Assembly (NCBI RefSeq): GCF_020037475.1
Contig: NZ_JAIQDB010000015.1
Coordinates: 1 to 36,156, forward strand
From: Sutcliffiella deserti
GTDB lineage: Bacteria > Bacillota > Bacilli > Bacillales > Bacillaceae_I
DNA: 36,156 nucleotides
Direction of reading: 5' to 3'
Shown here one piece after another: positions 1 to 7,546 of the stretch. The stretch's first letter is position 1. Each line of letters begins with the position of its first letter. The position numbers and the translations under genes were made by a program. The notes beneath the pieces were generated by a model. The model made no database searches. It was not told where the DNA came from and saw only the letters and a program-made list of their open reading frames with translations.

Positions 1-90
1 CCGAGCAAAGTAAGTACATGAAAAGAGGAAAAGGCAGCAGAAGATGTACATTCCCGTGCAAAGCAAGTACATGAAATTAAAGTGATGTAG
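1..90 (+). pseudogene. Degraded end of an unrecognised coding sequence
   Basis: A 21-bp stretch at 2-22 recurs at 55-75 with two mismatches, 53 bp apart. The second copy can be read as RAKQVHE and runs in frame to a TAG at 88-90. The first copy gives the same residues in another frame, with a stop (TAA) where the second has CAA. A period of 53 bp, not divisible by three, together with the stop suggests a repeat-containing protein tail that has decayed or is cut by the window edge. The family is not recognised. Confidence 0.2.
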
Positions 91-217
91 ATTTTGTTAA
101 AAGAGGGTAATGTGAAAGCTGGTGCAATATGGCTGACGAAAGAATGACTTCCACTAATCCGTAATTTTTATAAGAAACACTGCCTCATCTTTTCCTTCAT
201 AGCCACTACTCCAATTT

Positions 218-245
218 AAAAAAGGGCTCTCGATTAATTGAGCCC
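218..245 (-). terminator. Intrinsic terminator for the minus-strand remnant
   Basis: A GGGCTC/GAGCCC stem with a 10-nt loop is followed, in the minus direction, by six T. It lies just downstream of the MFS fragment. Confidence 0.7.
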
Positions 246-276
246 GCATTCCATTATTCCAATTCCTAACCCTAGA

Positions 277-444
277 CTACTTAAGCAACTCAACTTCCAC
301 TTCTAGCGCAGCTACTTTTGGTTTTTCTTTCGACAAGATCCAACCGGAAACACCGATTAAGATAAGGACGGACCAAAATATTGCCTTCCATCCCACACCC
401 TTTGCAAAGTCCTGAGAGAGGATAGCAAGCTGTAGTACCCATCC
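277..444 (-). pseudogene. C-terminal fragment of an MFS-type transporter
   Basis: Minus-strand reading from 444 to the TAG at 277-279 gives about 55 residues: a hydrophobic helix (AIFWSVLILIGVSGWIL), then SKEKP and an acidic tail. This is what the last transmembrane helix and C-terminus of a major facilitator permease look like. The frame is closed by a stop at 445-447, so no upstream helices remain and only a remnant survives. Its terminator is still present. The MFS assignment rests on composition and the final-helix pattern, so it is a family-level guess. Confidence 0.4.
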
Positions 445-503
445 TTATTCTAATAATAACCCATAGTCCATTTATTCTCTTCCTCTCTATAATTTCGAGC
501 ACG

Positions 504-890
504 TTAGCCTAGCAAGACAATCTCATCATGGTCAAAGCTTTTTATATTCTCACTGAATATGAGGCGGGTATTCAATCGATAGGTGAAGCCTTCAGAAGAG
601 GGAGGAAGGTCGGCGGGAATCCTGTAACTAAAAGGGATTTCCGTTTTTTCTTTAGCCTCTATTTTTTTAGACATCAGAATAGTTGTTACTAAATCGACTG
701 TTTCTGTTTTTTTGCCTTCTGTTACTTTAACAAGATCGCATTCCAGCCGTTTGATTTCTAGGTTTGCCCAGCCGCTTTTCAGATGAAAAGAACCATTTAC
801 AGTGCTACCAGGCATGATTTGATTCTGCATTAACACAAGGTCTACATGAGGAGACCCGATATTTAAATAACTCATGATTTTTTTCAGCAT
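504..890 (-). CDS. Half-length Spo0M-like (arrestin-fold) protein
   Basis: The 128-aa product resembles the N-terminal half of Spo0M (sporulation-control protein, an arrestin-like beta-sandwich protein of about 260 aa). It has an N-terminal YLNIGSPHVDL segment, a conserved PGSTVNGSF strand, and the EIPFSYRIPADLPPSSEG stretch typical of the first Spo0M domain. It ends at NIKSFDHDEIVLL, where the first domain of Spo0M finishes, so the second domain is absent. The ATG at 890 has a GGGGG-type ribosome binding site 9 nt upstream. It is the second gene behind the Mn2+ riboswitch and a 43-codon ORF. In B. subtilis Spo0M influences sporulation onset; whether a one-domain version does so is unknown. 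Confidence 0.65.
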   Translation of the reverse strand: MLKKIMSYLNIGSPHVDLVLMQNQIMPGSTVNGSFHLKSGWANLEIKRLECDLVKVTEGKKTETVDLVTTILMSKKIEAKEKTEIPFSYRIPADLPPSSEGFTYRLNTRLIFSENIKSFDHDEIVLLG

Positions 891-935
891 TATAACTTTC
901 CCCCTAAATTATTATCGTTGTGTAGTAAGGTTCAT

Positions 936-1067
936 TTATACAATAGGTGTTGCTATAGTTCTTGGTGGATTGTGTATTTCAGATGTCATAATAGTAGTAA
1001 CATTTAACTTGATTGTTACCACCAAGGTAAGCCACATCCATAATTTTTTTTGTGAAAAAAATTTCAA
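936..1067 (-). CDS. Putative 43-aa single-pass membrane protein behind a Mn2+ riboswitch
   Basis: A minus-strand reading frame opens with TTG at 1067-1065, ten nucleotides after an AAAAGGAG ribosome binding site, and stops at 936-938. The predicted product starts MKFFSQKKLW, continues with a hydrophobic helix (MWLTLVVTIKLNVTTIM) and ends in a polar TSEIHNPPRTIATPIV tail. Lysines before the helix suggest the N-terminus stays inside. It lies between the Mn2+ riboswitch terminator and the spo0M-like gene, which begins 45 bp downstream. I do not recognise the family. A non-ATG start and short length leave open that it is a chance ORF, but site, spacing and composition all favour a real gene. Confidence 0.45.
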   Translation of the reverse strand: MKFFSQKKLWMWLTLVVTIKLNVTTIMTSEIHNPPRTIATPIV

Positions 1068-1159
1068 CTGTTTTTTTCTCCTTTTATTGAGTGTTAATTA
1101 TACATAGAATACTAGGGTAAAACATTCTCTTTTAGATGGTTATTCCTCCTTGAATACAA

Positions 1160-1193
1160 CAAAAAACCTTTACCAAAATTCTGATAAAGGTTT
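1160..1193 (-). terminator. Riboswitch expression-platform terminator
   Basis: AAACCTTTA and TAAAGGTTT form a 9-bp stem followed on the minus strand by a T run. It lies downstream of the Mn2+ aptamer, as expected for transcriptional attenuation. CCTTT at the end of the aptamer can also pair with AAAGG segments here, giving the alternative fold. Confidence 0.75.
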
Positions 1194-1211
1194 GAAAAAT
1201 ACAATATAATC

Positions 1212-1318
1212 CCTTTACCATAATGGCAAAGGTCTCGCAAACAACGTTTAAGTTGCCAGTCAGGCCGGTGATTATTCATCACGTATTGTCGACATAACTG
1301 TAAGCTACTCCCCTTTGG
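1212..1318 (-). ncRNA. yybP-ykoY (Mn2+) riboswitch
   Basis: Read on the minus strand the element begins CCAAAGGGGAGTAGC, continues through CAATACG and closes with GAGACCTTTGCC. These are the conserved blocks of the yybP-ykoY manganese aptamer, with AAAGG/CCTTT forming P1. In this class Mn2+ binding normally prevents terminator formation and turns on genes for Mn2+ export or handling (TerC/YkoY, MntP, P-type ATPases). None of those families follows here. Downstream are an AAGGAGG site with no start codon at 1144-1150, a 43-aa membrane ORF and a Spo0M-like gene. Confidence 0.85.
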
Positions 1319-1369
1319 AGTATTATAAGCTCATAGAGAGCATAGCTTCCACTCTTCTGCTATAAATAT

Positions 1370-1399
1370 ATCATATTCTATTTCTCTTTATTTCGTCAA
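1370..1399 (-). promoter_or_regulatory. Sigma-A promoter for the Mn2+ riboswitch transcript
   Basis: On the minus strand TTGACG (1399-1394) and TATGAT (1375-1370) are separated by 18 bp, about 50 bp ahead of the aptamer. Confidence 0.6.
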
Positions 1400-1467
1400 G
1401 AGATATTTACCTAGATTATGATAGAGGATGTTCAGCCAAAATTAAAAGTTTTTGAAAATATTTAAAA

Positions 1468-1497
1468 TTCAATTATTGGTATAAAATCTGTTATGAT
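1468..1497 (+). promoter_or_regulatory. Probable promoter of the histidine kinase gene
   Basis: TTCAAT and TATGAT lie 18 bp apart, with the -10 box about 30 bp upstream of the kinase start. The -35 box is weak. Confidence 0.4.
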
Positions 1498-1530
1498 ATT
1501 TATAAAAGTAAAAATAGAGAAGGTGTAGAA

Positions 1531-2658
1531 ATGGTTGAAGTTTCGGAAAGACTCATAAGCTTTCTTGAGGAGAACTCAGAGGAATTTTTACATAATTGGA
1601 AAATGAAAATTGCAATTTCTGAAGAGGATGTCTACAAGAATGAGGTTATTAAAAATGGTCTGCAAATGTATGAGCTAGTTAAGAAAGATCTTAATGGTTT
1701 AATAAATGAAAAGGAATTAGAGCAGCTAGCACATAAGACTGCACAAGAAAGAGTAAAAGCCAATGTGAATATCAGTGAGTTTGTTAATAATGTTAATATT
1801 GGCAGAAGCGAAATTCTTAAGTGGGTGGCGAACTCTGGACTAACTTTTCAACAATTCCAGCCAGTGTTTGAACAGATTAATAATTTATTTGATACGTTCT
1901 CCTATCTTGCAGTTAAGAAGTATACGATTCTGAAAGAGGAGCAATTGCAAGAGAAAGATATCTATATACATCAGACCCATAAAGAGCGATTAACGATTCT
2001 TGGTCAAATGAGCTCGAGCTTTGTCCATGAATTCCGCAACCCGTTAACATCCATCATTGGATTTACCAAGCTATTGCAACATGATTATCCTGCTCATCCT
2101 TATTTAGATATCATGCAGCATGAGTTAAGTCAGCTGAACTACCGTATTTCGCAATTTTTGCATGTTTCAAGAAAAGAATTGATTGAAAGTAAAAAAGAAG
2201 AAGTGAACCTTTCTTTCTTATTGCAAGAACTTGTGGAATTTCTGTACCCGAGTCTGCTCGACGGAGACGTAGCACTTCATTTGGATGCAAACCCAACTAT
2301 TAATATAACGGGAAATAAGGATGAGTTGCGACAGGTACTCTTGAACCTGATCATGAATTCCATCGATGCCCTTCAGCAAAAAGAATCTCCAAGAAGCATA
2401 AAAGTTTTATGTGAAGAAAGTGAAAATTATATGAAGCTATCGATAACCAATAATGGGCCCAAAATCAAAGAAGAGGTAATAAACGCAATCTTTGAACCGT
2501 TTTTCACAACGAAAGATCTTGGAACAGGAATTGGACTATATATTTGTAAAAAATTAATTGAAAAGCATAACGGGGAGATCTATTGCTATTCCAATGACGA
2601 GGAAACAAGCTTTGTAATTCAGATACCAGTACAAGCGGGTGTCCCCTTGCATCAATAA
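1531..2658 (+). CDS. Soluble sporulation-type sensor histidine kinase
   Basis: The 375-aa protein is predicted to autophosphorylate and pass phosphate to a response regulator, most likely in the Spo0 phosphorelay. Residues 1-135 form an all-helical sensor region without transmembrane segments, like the globin-type HisK_N sensor domains of Bacillus sporulation kinases. The HisKA H-box follows (VHEFRNPLTSIIGF, His166), then the N box (LNLIMNSIDAL), a G1-like ITNNG, the F box (FEPFFTTK) and the G2 box (GTGIGLYICKKLIEKHNGEI). The G1 box has Asn where most kinases have the Asp of DxGxG. The ATG at 1531 follows GAAGGTG at a suitable distance. No response regulator gene is adjacent, typical of orphan sporulation kinases. 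The exact kin paralogue cannot be told. Confidence 0.85.
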   Translation: MVEVSERLISFLEENSEEFLHNWKMKIAISEEDVYKNEVIKNGLQMYELVKKDLNGLINEKELEQLAHKTAQERVKANVNISEFVNNVNIGRSEILKWVANSGLTFQQFQPVFEQINNLFDTFSYLAVKKYTILKEEQLQEKDIYIHQTHKERLTILGQMSSSFVHEFRNPLTSIIGFTKLLQHDYPAHPYLDIMQHELSQLNYRISQFLHVSRKELIESKKEEVNLSFLLQELVEFLYPSLLDGDVALHLDANPTINITGNKDELRQVLLNLIMNSIDALQQKESPRSIKVLCEESENYMKLSITNNGPKIKEEVINAIFEPFFTTKDLGTGIGLYICKKLIEKHNGEIYCYSNDEETSFVIQIPVQAGVPLHQ

Positions 2659-2729
2659 ATCACTGAAACTCTTTGTATAAAAAGGATATTAAAAGCACAT
2701 CCTGTCCTTAAAGGAGTGGTTTCTTTCTT

Positions 2730-2918
2730 ATGAAAAACAACAAAAAAAATTATGTTCCTCAAGCAACAAAAGAACCTGAAATTACAATTCAAACAGACGG
2801 GACCTTTCCTAATGCAAAAAGTATTGCAGGAGATTCTGTTGATGAACATAAAAACCTCGAAGTAGCCAATGCCATCATTGCTGGGGATGAAATCAAACAG
2901 CAGAATGAGAACCTATAG
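2730..2918 (+). CDS. Small acidic hypothetical protein
   Basis: A 62-aa, hydrophilic, Asn/Lys/Glu-rich product that starts with KNNKKNYVPQ and has no membrane segment. A good ribosome binding site (AAAGGAGTGG) precedes the ATG, and a strong terminator begins 20 bp after the stop, so it looks like a real single gene. It starts 72 bp after the kinase and may share its transcript. The family is not recognised; size and composition fit the many small Bacillus proteins of unknown role, some spore-associated. Confidence 0.6.
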   Translation: MKNNKKNYVPQATKEPEITIQTDGTFPNAKSIAGDSVDEHKNLEVANAIIAGDEIKQQNENL

Positions 2919-2937
2919 TACTTTAGAGCAACTTAAG

Positions 2938-2970
2938 AACCCCTGTCTAATAAGTATGACAGGGGGTTTT
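2938..2970 (+). terminator. Intrinsic terminator
   Basis: AACCCCTGTC pairs with GACAGGGGGTT and is followed by TTTT. Confidence 0.85.
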
Positions 2971-3037
2971 CATTGTTTCCAAATTGCTGTTTTCAGGAAA
3001 GTCATAATTTAACCAAATATCTAAACAAATTTTTCGA

Positions 3038-3075
3038 TTGACATATTCACTAGATTGTATTAATTTAGTTATAAT
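3038..3075 (+). promoter_or_regulatory. Promoter of the T-box leader
   Basis: A perfect TTGACA (3038-3043) has TAATTT 17 bp downstream (3061-3066). A perfect TATAAT (3070-3075) lies a little further on, without a matching -35. Confidence 0.5.
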
Positions 3076-3084
3076 ACTTTAACA

Positions 3085-3369
3085 CCAAAAAGCGTTTAAG
3101 CGTTTAAGTGTGTTGGTGATAATGGAAGATAGTATAGCTGAGCCGAGAAGAGTAATAGAATAGATTTTTGATAGTTTGTATTTAGTAGTTTATTACCTTT
3201 ACAGCAAACAGAGACTAGGTGGGTGGTGTAAATCTAGGAAAGGAATAGACGAATTACCGTACATATTCTTAAGCTATCGTCATTTTTAAGTGAGCAAATT
3301 TTTGCTAATTAGGGTGGTACCGCGGAGCTTCTTCGTCCCTTATGTATAGGGATGGAGGGGCTATTTTTA
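3085..3369 (+). ncRNA. T-box leader, probably tyrosine-specific
   Basis: The conserved T-box AGGGTGGTACCGCGG (3311-3325) is followed by a terminator whose long stem (3326-3362, AGCTTCTTCGTCCCT with AGGGATGGAGGGGCT) precedes a T run. Stem I closes by GATAG (3128-3132) with CTATC (3274-3278) and AAGAGTA (3148-3154) with TATTCTT (3264-3270). The 3' strand of the specifier loop, just before that helix, contains TAC twice (3255-3257 and 3260-3262). Either reads as a Tyr codon. Uncharged tRNA-Tyr would stabilise the antiterminator and switch on the NhaC-family gene downstream. Confidence 0.9.
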
Positions 3370-3426
3370 TGGTTTAGGAAATTTAAAAAGTTCCGGCTGT
3401 GGATAATTTATTCAAAAGTAAGCAGC

Positions 3427-3571
3427 GTCCAGCTCCAGGCGCCAGAGACTATCAAACTTCCCTCGCCTCTGATGCGTAAGCTCAACATCGAATCGCTAGC
3501 GCTCTTCGTGTTTCCTGATTCTCTCGGCTCAGTCCAGTTTGTACGTCTCTAAGCGGGCGCCTTGCGCTTTT
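3427..3571 (+). repeat. Interspersed repeat family A, copy 1
   Basis: About 145 bp starting GTCCAGCTCCAGGCGCC and ending GGGCGCCTTGCGCTTTT. It shares an almost identical core (CATCGAATCGCTAGCGCTCT, then CCAGTTTGTACGTC) with 20900-21045. It lies between the T-box terminator and the nhaC ribosome binding site. The small reading frame through it at 3352-3552 is not a gene. Confidence 0.8.
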
Positions 3572-3628
3572 GTTCTTGGCCATCTGTTTTACAATCAAGA
3601 ATACTACAACAATGGAGGCAATTATAAT

Positions 3629-5005
3629 ATGGAAAATAAGCAGAAATTAAACATAAGTCGAATAGAGTCTCTCAGTATCATCTTCTTTATTCTACTCTTA
3701 ATAGGGTTCTCCTTATTTAAATTTGAAGCAGCACCTCATATCCCTATTTTCGGGGCAATCGTGGCATTGGTGGGTTTTGCATTAGTGAAAAAACAAACAT
3801 GGACTTTTATCGAAAATGGTTTAAAAAGTGGATTAAAGGAGGGACTTATCCCGATTTTCCTCTTTATCCTGATCGGGATATTAATTGGCGTATGGATGCT
3901 ATCTGGCACCATTCCAACCTTTATTTTCTACGGCAGTCAAATACTCTCAGTCGATTACTTCCTACCAAGTGTATTTCTTGTAACAGCAGTTATTGGTACG
4001 TGTATTGGCAGTGCATTTACTACGTCTTCCACTGTTGGTGTTGCGTTTATGGCACTAGGTGTGGCAATGGGGTTTAACCCTGCCATCATAGCAGGTGCCA
4101 TTATATCAGGCGCTTTTCTAGGGGACAAGATGTCACCATTATCGGACACAACTAATATTGCTTCTGCCATTTGTAAAGTCGATCTTTTTGATCATATTCG
4201 TCACATGCTCTGGACAACAGTTCCGGCCTTGCTGATCTGTTTACTAGCGTTCAGCTTAATCGGAAAACCGGGAGACCTTAGTTCTGTTGACGAGTTATCA
4301 AAGCTTCCGCAAACCTTGAAGAATGCCGGACTGACTCATCCATTGGCACTTTTACCAGCGCTTATTATGTTTGGTTTAGCTATTAAACGTGTGCCAGCCA
4401 TCTTTGTTATGATGATTGGCATCCTAGTAGGGACAATCGTAGCATTCATTCTGCAACCTGGTATTTCAATTGCTCAATTGATGGATGTCATGCAAAATGG
4501 CTACAAAAGTAGTACCGGAGAGGAACGTATTGATACGATTCTTAGCAGGGGTGGCATCCAAAGCATGATGTGGTCGGTGTCGTTGGTTTTATTAACGTTA
4601 AGTATGGGCGGGCTAATCCAGAAGCTTGGAATTATCGATAAAATGATGGAGATGCTACAGGACTTTATCGAATCAACTGGAAAGCTCGTTCTGTCCACTG
4701 TTGCAACCGCAATCGGTGTGAATCTATGTATCGGCGAACAGTACATGTCAATTATTTTAACAGGTCATGCTTTTGAAAAAGAATTTGAAAAGCAAAACAT
4801 TTCCGCAAAGAACCTATCACGGATTTTAGAGGATGCAGGTACCGTCATCAACCCACTTATTCCATATGGTGTTAGTGGTGTATTCATGGCAGGTGTCCTC
4901 GGCGTCGATGTATTAGACTACCTTCCATACGCATTTTTCTGTTTACTTAGTCCTCTGTTAAGTCTCTTTTATGGCTTTACAGGGATTAGTATTAAAAAAC
5001 GTTAG
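3629..5005 (+). CDS. nhaC: NhaC-family transporter, T-box controlled
   Basis: A 458-aa polytopic membrane protein of the NhaC (ion transporter) superfamily, with about 11-12 hydrophobic helices. Family signatures include GSAFTTSSTVGVAF, the GAFLGDKMSPLSDTTN block and the C-terminal EDAGTVINPLIPYG. NhaC proteins are classically Na+/H+ antiporters, but members behind amino-acid-responsive leaders have been proposed as amino acid transporters. The Tyr T-box upstream therefore suggests tyrosine (or Na+/tyrosine) transport. The ATG at 3629 follows TGGAGG with 10-nt spacing. The open frame extends to 3539, but that part lies inside a repeat and has no ribosome binding site. Family assignment is firm; the substrate is inferred. 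Confidence 0.88.
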   Translation: MENKQKLNISRIESLSIIFFILLLIGFSLFKFEAAPHIPIFGAIVALVGFALVKKQTWTFIENGLKSGLKEGLIPIFLFILIGILIGVWMLSGTIPTFIFYGSQILSVDYFLPSVFLVTAVIGTCIGSAFTTSSTVGVAFMALGVAMGFNPAIIAGAIISGAFLGDKMSPLSDTTNIASAICKVDLFDHIRHMLWTTVPALLICLLAFSLIGKPGDLSSVDELSKLPQTLKNAGLTHPLALLPALIMFGLAIKRVPAIFVMMIGILVGTIVAFILQPGISIAQLMDVMQNGYKSSTGEERIDTILSRGGIQSMMWSVSLVLLTLSMGGLIQKLGIIDKMMEMLQDFIESTGKLVLSTVATAIGVNLCIGEQYMSIILTGHAFEKEFEKQNISAKNLSRILEDAGTVINPLIPYGVSGVFMAGVLGVDVLDYLPYAFFCLLSPLLSLFYGFTGISIKKR

Positions 5006-5085
5006 CCATAAAAAAGAAAGAAAAGCTCTCACTCTTTGGTTATACTGATACTAGTAGAATTTTTCGATGGAAGAGGGTTTTGATT

Positions 5086-5550
5086 ATGGAAATGAAACAG
5101 CTGGACTTCACTAAGTCCTATATCGAGCGATGCGACAAAGAAACAGAAAATACGCTTGCGGAAGAAAAAACAGAATTTCTAGAAGGTTCCATTCAATATT
5201 TAAAGGAGCATAAAGGCGAATTTATTTATCTTGAGGCCCCAGACTTTGAAGAACTTGGTGTGGAGGCTGTTTCTTTAGAGCTAGATGATGTTTTTGGAAC
5301 TTATAGCGTACTTTTAGGGCTAAAGCTGAAGAAAAAGTATCAAGCTACAATAAAATCATATTTTTTAAAAGTGTTACAGGAAAACAAGTCAGGAATCAGT
5401 CTTATCTTTAATCAAGGCGATGGGTTATGGGATATTAACTTCGGATTAAATCATGCGGAGGATTTTCATGAGGACATCACTATTAGAGAGGCATACAGCT
5501 TAATATATTCAATTGTTTATCATGTAGTTAAAGCGGTAGAAAAAGAGTAG
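5086..5550 (+). CDS. Conserved hypothetical protein, 154 aa
   Basis: An acidic soluble protein starting MEMKQLDFTKSYIERCDKET, with alternating helix/strand segments and no signal peptide or membrane helix. It ends in a long helix (IREAYSLIYSIVYHVVKAVEKE). The ATG at 5086 was chosen because AGAGGG lies 8 nt upstream; an in-frame TTG at 5080 is less well placed. It is a single gene with its own terminator 4 bp after the stop, convergent with the LVIVD gene. I cannot name a family; no catalytic motif is visible. Confidence 0.6.
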   Translation: MEMKQLDFTKSYIERCDKETENTLAEEKTEFLEGSIQYLKEHKGEFIYLEAPDFEELGVEAVSLELDDVFGTYSVLLGLKLKKKYQATIKSYFLKVLQENKSGISLIFNQGDGLWDINFGLNHAEDFHEDITIREAYSLIYSIVYHVVKAVEKE

Positions 5551-5553
5551 AGT

Positions 5554-5598
5554 AAAAAAAGACTATGGAGGAATTATTATCCCTCTGTAGTCTTTTTT
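5554..5598. terminator. Bidirectional terminator
   Basis: AAAAAGACTATGGAGG pairs with CCCTCTGTAGTCTTTTTT, with A and T runs on both flanks. It serves the 154-aa gene (+) and, about 60 bp after its stop, the LVIVD gene (-). Confidence 0.85.
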
Positions 5599-5657
5599 AG
5601 GCTTTAAATAGGTAGTGGTCAGTGAGAACTCCTTGTTAATTTCCGTTCCTTCTTGAT

Positions 5658-7028
5658 TTACTCTACCATCATTCCTCGACCGGTCTTTTGCAATACTTTT
5701 AATCCTTGACCCATATCAGAGGCAAGAATATAATTTCTATCCACGTAGACTCCCCAAATGTTGGACTTGCTTGGAATATATACACCCGTTTCTACAGGTT
5801 CAGAAGGGTTTGTAATGTCAACCATTCGAACTCCGCCAGAATAGTGCGAAAGGTATAGCGTGTTTCCTCTTACCTTAGGGTCGTGAACAGTTGCTCCACC
5901 TGGGATCTTTTCTGTAAAATCAGTTTTGAAGGTACTTAAAAGGGTAGGGTTTGTTTTATCCTTGATATCGTAAATCATTGTATAGCCATACGCCGATTCA
6001 AAACCCTCGCGAACTGGTCCAAAAACTTCTCTTGTTTCAATCAGTATATTTCCGCCTTTTGCTAGTGTAGATGAATGAGCCGCACCTTGAACATTGGAAG
6101 CAAAGTCAGTTCTTCCTAGGTATACTGGATTTTTTACGTCACTAATGTCAAGGATTATTGTCCCTAAATCCCAATAGGACAGATACGCTGTTTTTCCAAG
6201 ATTATCTGTGATGACACTATGAGCAAATGCACTGCGCTTTACTCCTTCTTCATCCGTCCAATTGTAGCCATCGTAATTTTCGTCGCTGACTTCATCAATA
6301 TAATTTCTTGGATCAAATTCATAGATTGTCTCCGGGCTTGCTGGATTAGAGACATTTACAAACGATACATCCATTTTTTCACCATGAGAGTAGTAATCTG
6401 CATAGCAATCAGCCGTTAATACGTAAACGTTATTTCCTTGCACCGTTAAATAAAGTTCGTGTGTCCCCCGTGCACCTGAAGTAGACTCCCAGAATCCCAA
6501 TTCCTTAGGAGCATATGGATCTGTTACATCATATAGAGCAAAGCCGCCTTTGGAGTCCGGATTATTACGATCCAATTTCTGCACACTGACTGCTGCGAGA
6601 TCGCCTTTAAAATGCTTCGTATTAACCGATTTAACAATGACTTTTTCCTGCCAGCTACCCTCAAACTGGGCAAAAGCAGAAACCTCAACAGGATTAGAAG
6701 GGTCTTTCATATCGAATACACGAACTCCTCCAGAGCCGCCACTGGCACTATGTGTTCCTAAATAGGCAAATCCTTTATGAGCATAAACATCGCCTGTTGA
6801 ATTCTTAACACCTTCGACCAATTCTTTAAGAGGTACTGCAGCCACTTCCTGCAAGTTCCCAGAATTCTTACTACCTTCAAGAAAAGAAGCTTCTAATTCA
6901 ACGCCTGCTAAACTGCCTGATTTTTCATCTCCTCCACCTAGTTCATCATGAGCCAATACAGTTGGGCTCAAAACGGAAAAGGTAAGAGCTCCAGCTAAAA
7001 CAGAATGGATAAAAGTTTTCTTTTTCAT
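5658..7028 (-). CDS. Secreted LVIVD-repeat beta-propeller protein
   Basis: A 456-aa exported protein. Its signal peptide (MKKKTFIHSVLAGALTFSVL, then SPTVLAHDE, cleavage likely after VLA) is followed by repeated blades containing the LVIVD pattern: GGVRVFDMKDPSNPVEV, GFALYDVTDPYAPKELG, TIILDISDVKNPVYLG, TMIYDIKDKTNPTLLS and GGVRMVDITNPSEPVETG. Such proteins fold as beta-propellers on the outside of the cell; their ligands are mostly unknown. AGGAGGATGATC precedes the ATG. It has no partner gene and is followed by the shared terminator. No enzyme motif is seen. Confidence 0.85.
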   Translation of the reverse strand: MKKKTFIHSVLAGALTFSVLSPTVLAHDELGGGDEKSGSLAGVELEASFLEGSKNSGNLQEVAAVPLKELVEGVKNSTGDVYAHKGFAYLGTHSASGGSGGVRVFDMKDPSNPVEVSAFAQFEGSWQEKVIVKSVNTKHFKGDLAAVSVQKLDRNNPDSKGGFALYDVTDPYAPKELGFWESTSGARGTHELYLTVQGNNVYVLTADCYADYYSHGEKMDVSFVNVSNPASPETIYEFDPRNYIDEVSDENYDGYNWTDEEGVKRSAFAHSVITDNLGKTAYLSYWDLGTIILDISDVKNPVYLGRTDFASNVQGAAHSSTLAKGGNILIETREVFGPVREGFESAYGYTMIYDIKDKTNPTLLSTFKTDFTEKIPGGATVHDPKVRGNTLYLSHYSGGVRMVDITNPSEPVETGVYIPSKSNIWGVYVDRNYILASDMGQGLKVLQKTGRGMMVE

Positions 7029-7286
7029 TGATCATCCTCCTAATATAATTTGGTCATATTCTATGTAGAAGTCTACAAAGGTAATGTTACAGAAAATTTA
7101 GAAATTAATATATCAGACATAATACTCTTTTTATTAAGGAGTTTATGTATTTAATTATGTCTATTTTACTGTTGAAATGAGGTTCTCTAGTAAATTATCA
7201 GTACCATGCATGTGTTTACATTCACGAAAGGAGAGAGAAATTACCTATTAAATTAAAACCATCTGGAAAATAAACATTTAAACAAA
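7029..7286. other. Intergenic region upstream of the LVIVD gene
   Basis: AT-rich sequence without a convincing ORF or structured RNA. It should hold the promoter of the minus-strand LVIVD gene, but no clear -35/-10 pair could be chosen. Confidence 0.4.
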
Positions 7287-7497
7287 GGATTTGTTAAATG
7301 CCGCTGTTGATTTCCGAGAAAAGTAAGGTTGATGAAGAATGATGCATCAGAAAAAAACGAACAGGTGCAGTAAAAGTAAGATTTGCTTAGATTGATGTAC
7401 CTCTTGGGTCTGCCTGCGGGTCTTTAACTTAAAGCAATCTCCGCCAGAGTATTCGCCTTTCGCTCCAATCACCAGCTGAGATTTCTAACAGAGCTTA
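7287..7497 (+). repeat. Degraded copy of repeat family C
   Basis: Starts TTGTTAAATGCCGCTGTTGATTTCC and ends TTCGCTCCAATCACC then CTAACAGAGCTT, matching the two ends of the intact copies at 16524-16707 and 22837-23016. The GC-rich middle has been largely replaced or mutated. Confidence 0.6.
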
Positions 7498-7501
7498 AAT
7501 G

Positions 7502-7544
7502 AAAAATAGCGCATAGAAGAGTATCCCCTCTAAACGCTATTTTT
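7502..7544. terminator. Terminator of gntK
   Basis: AAAAATAGCG and CGCTATTTTT form a stem 3 bp after the gntK stop. A and T runs on both sides allow use in either direction. Confidence 0.75.
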
Positions 7545-7546
7545 GA

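Noticed and set aside
874..1107. Plus-strand ORF with hydrophobic residues
   Set aside because: It is antisense to the riboswitch-linked 43-aa ORF, has no ribosome site, and reads AT-rich DNA.
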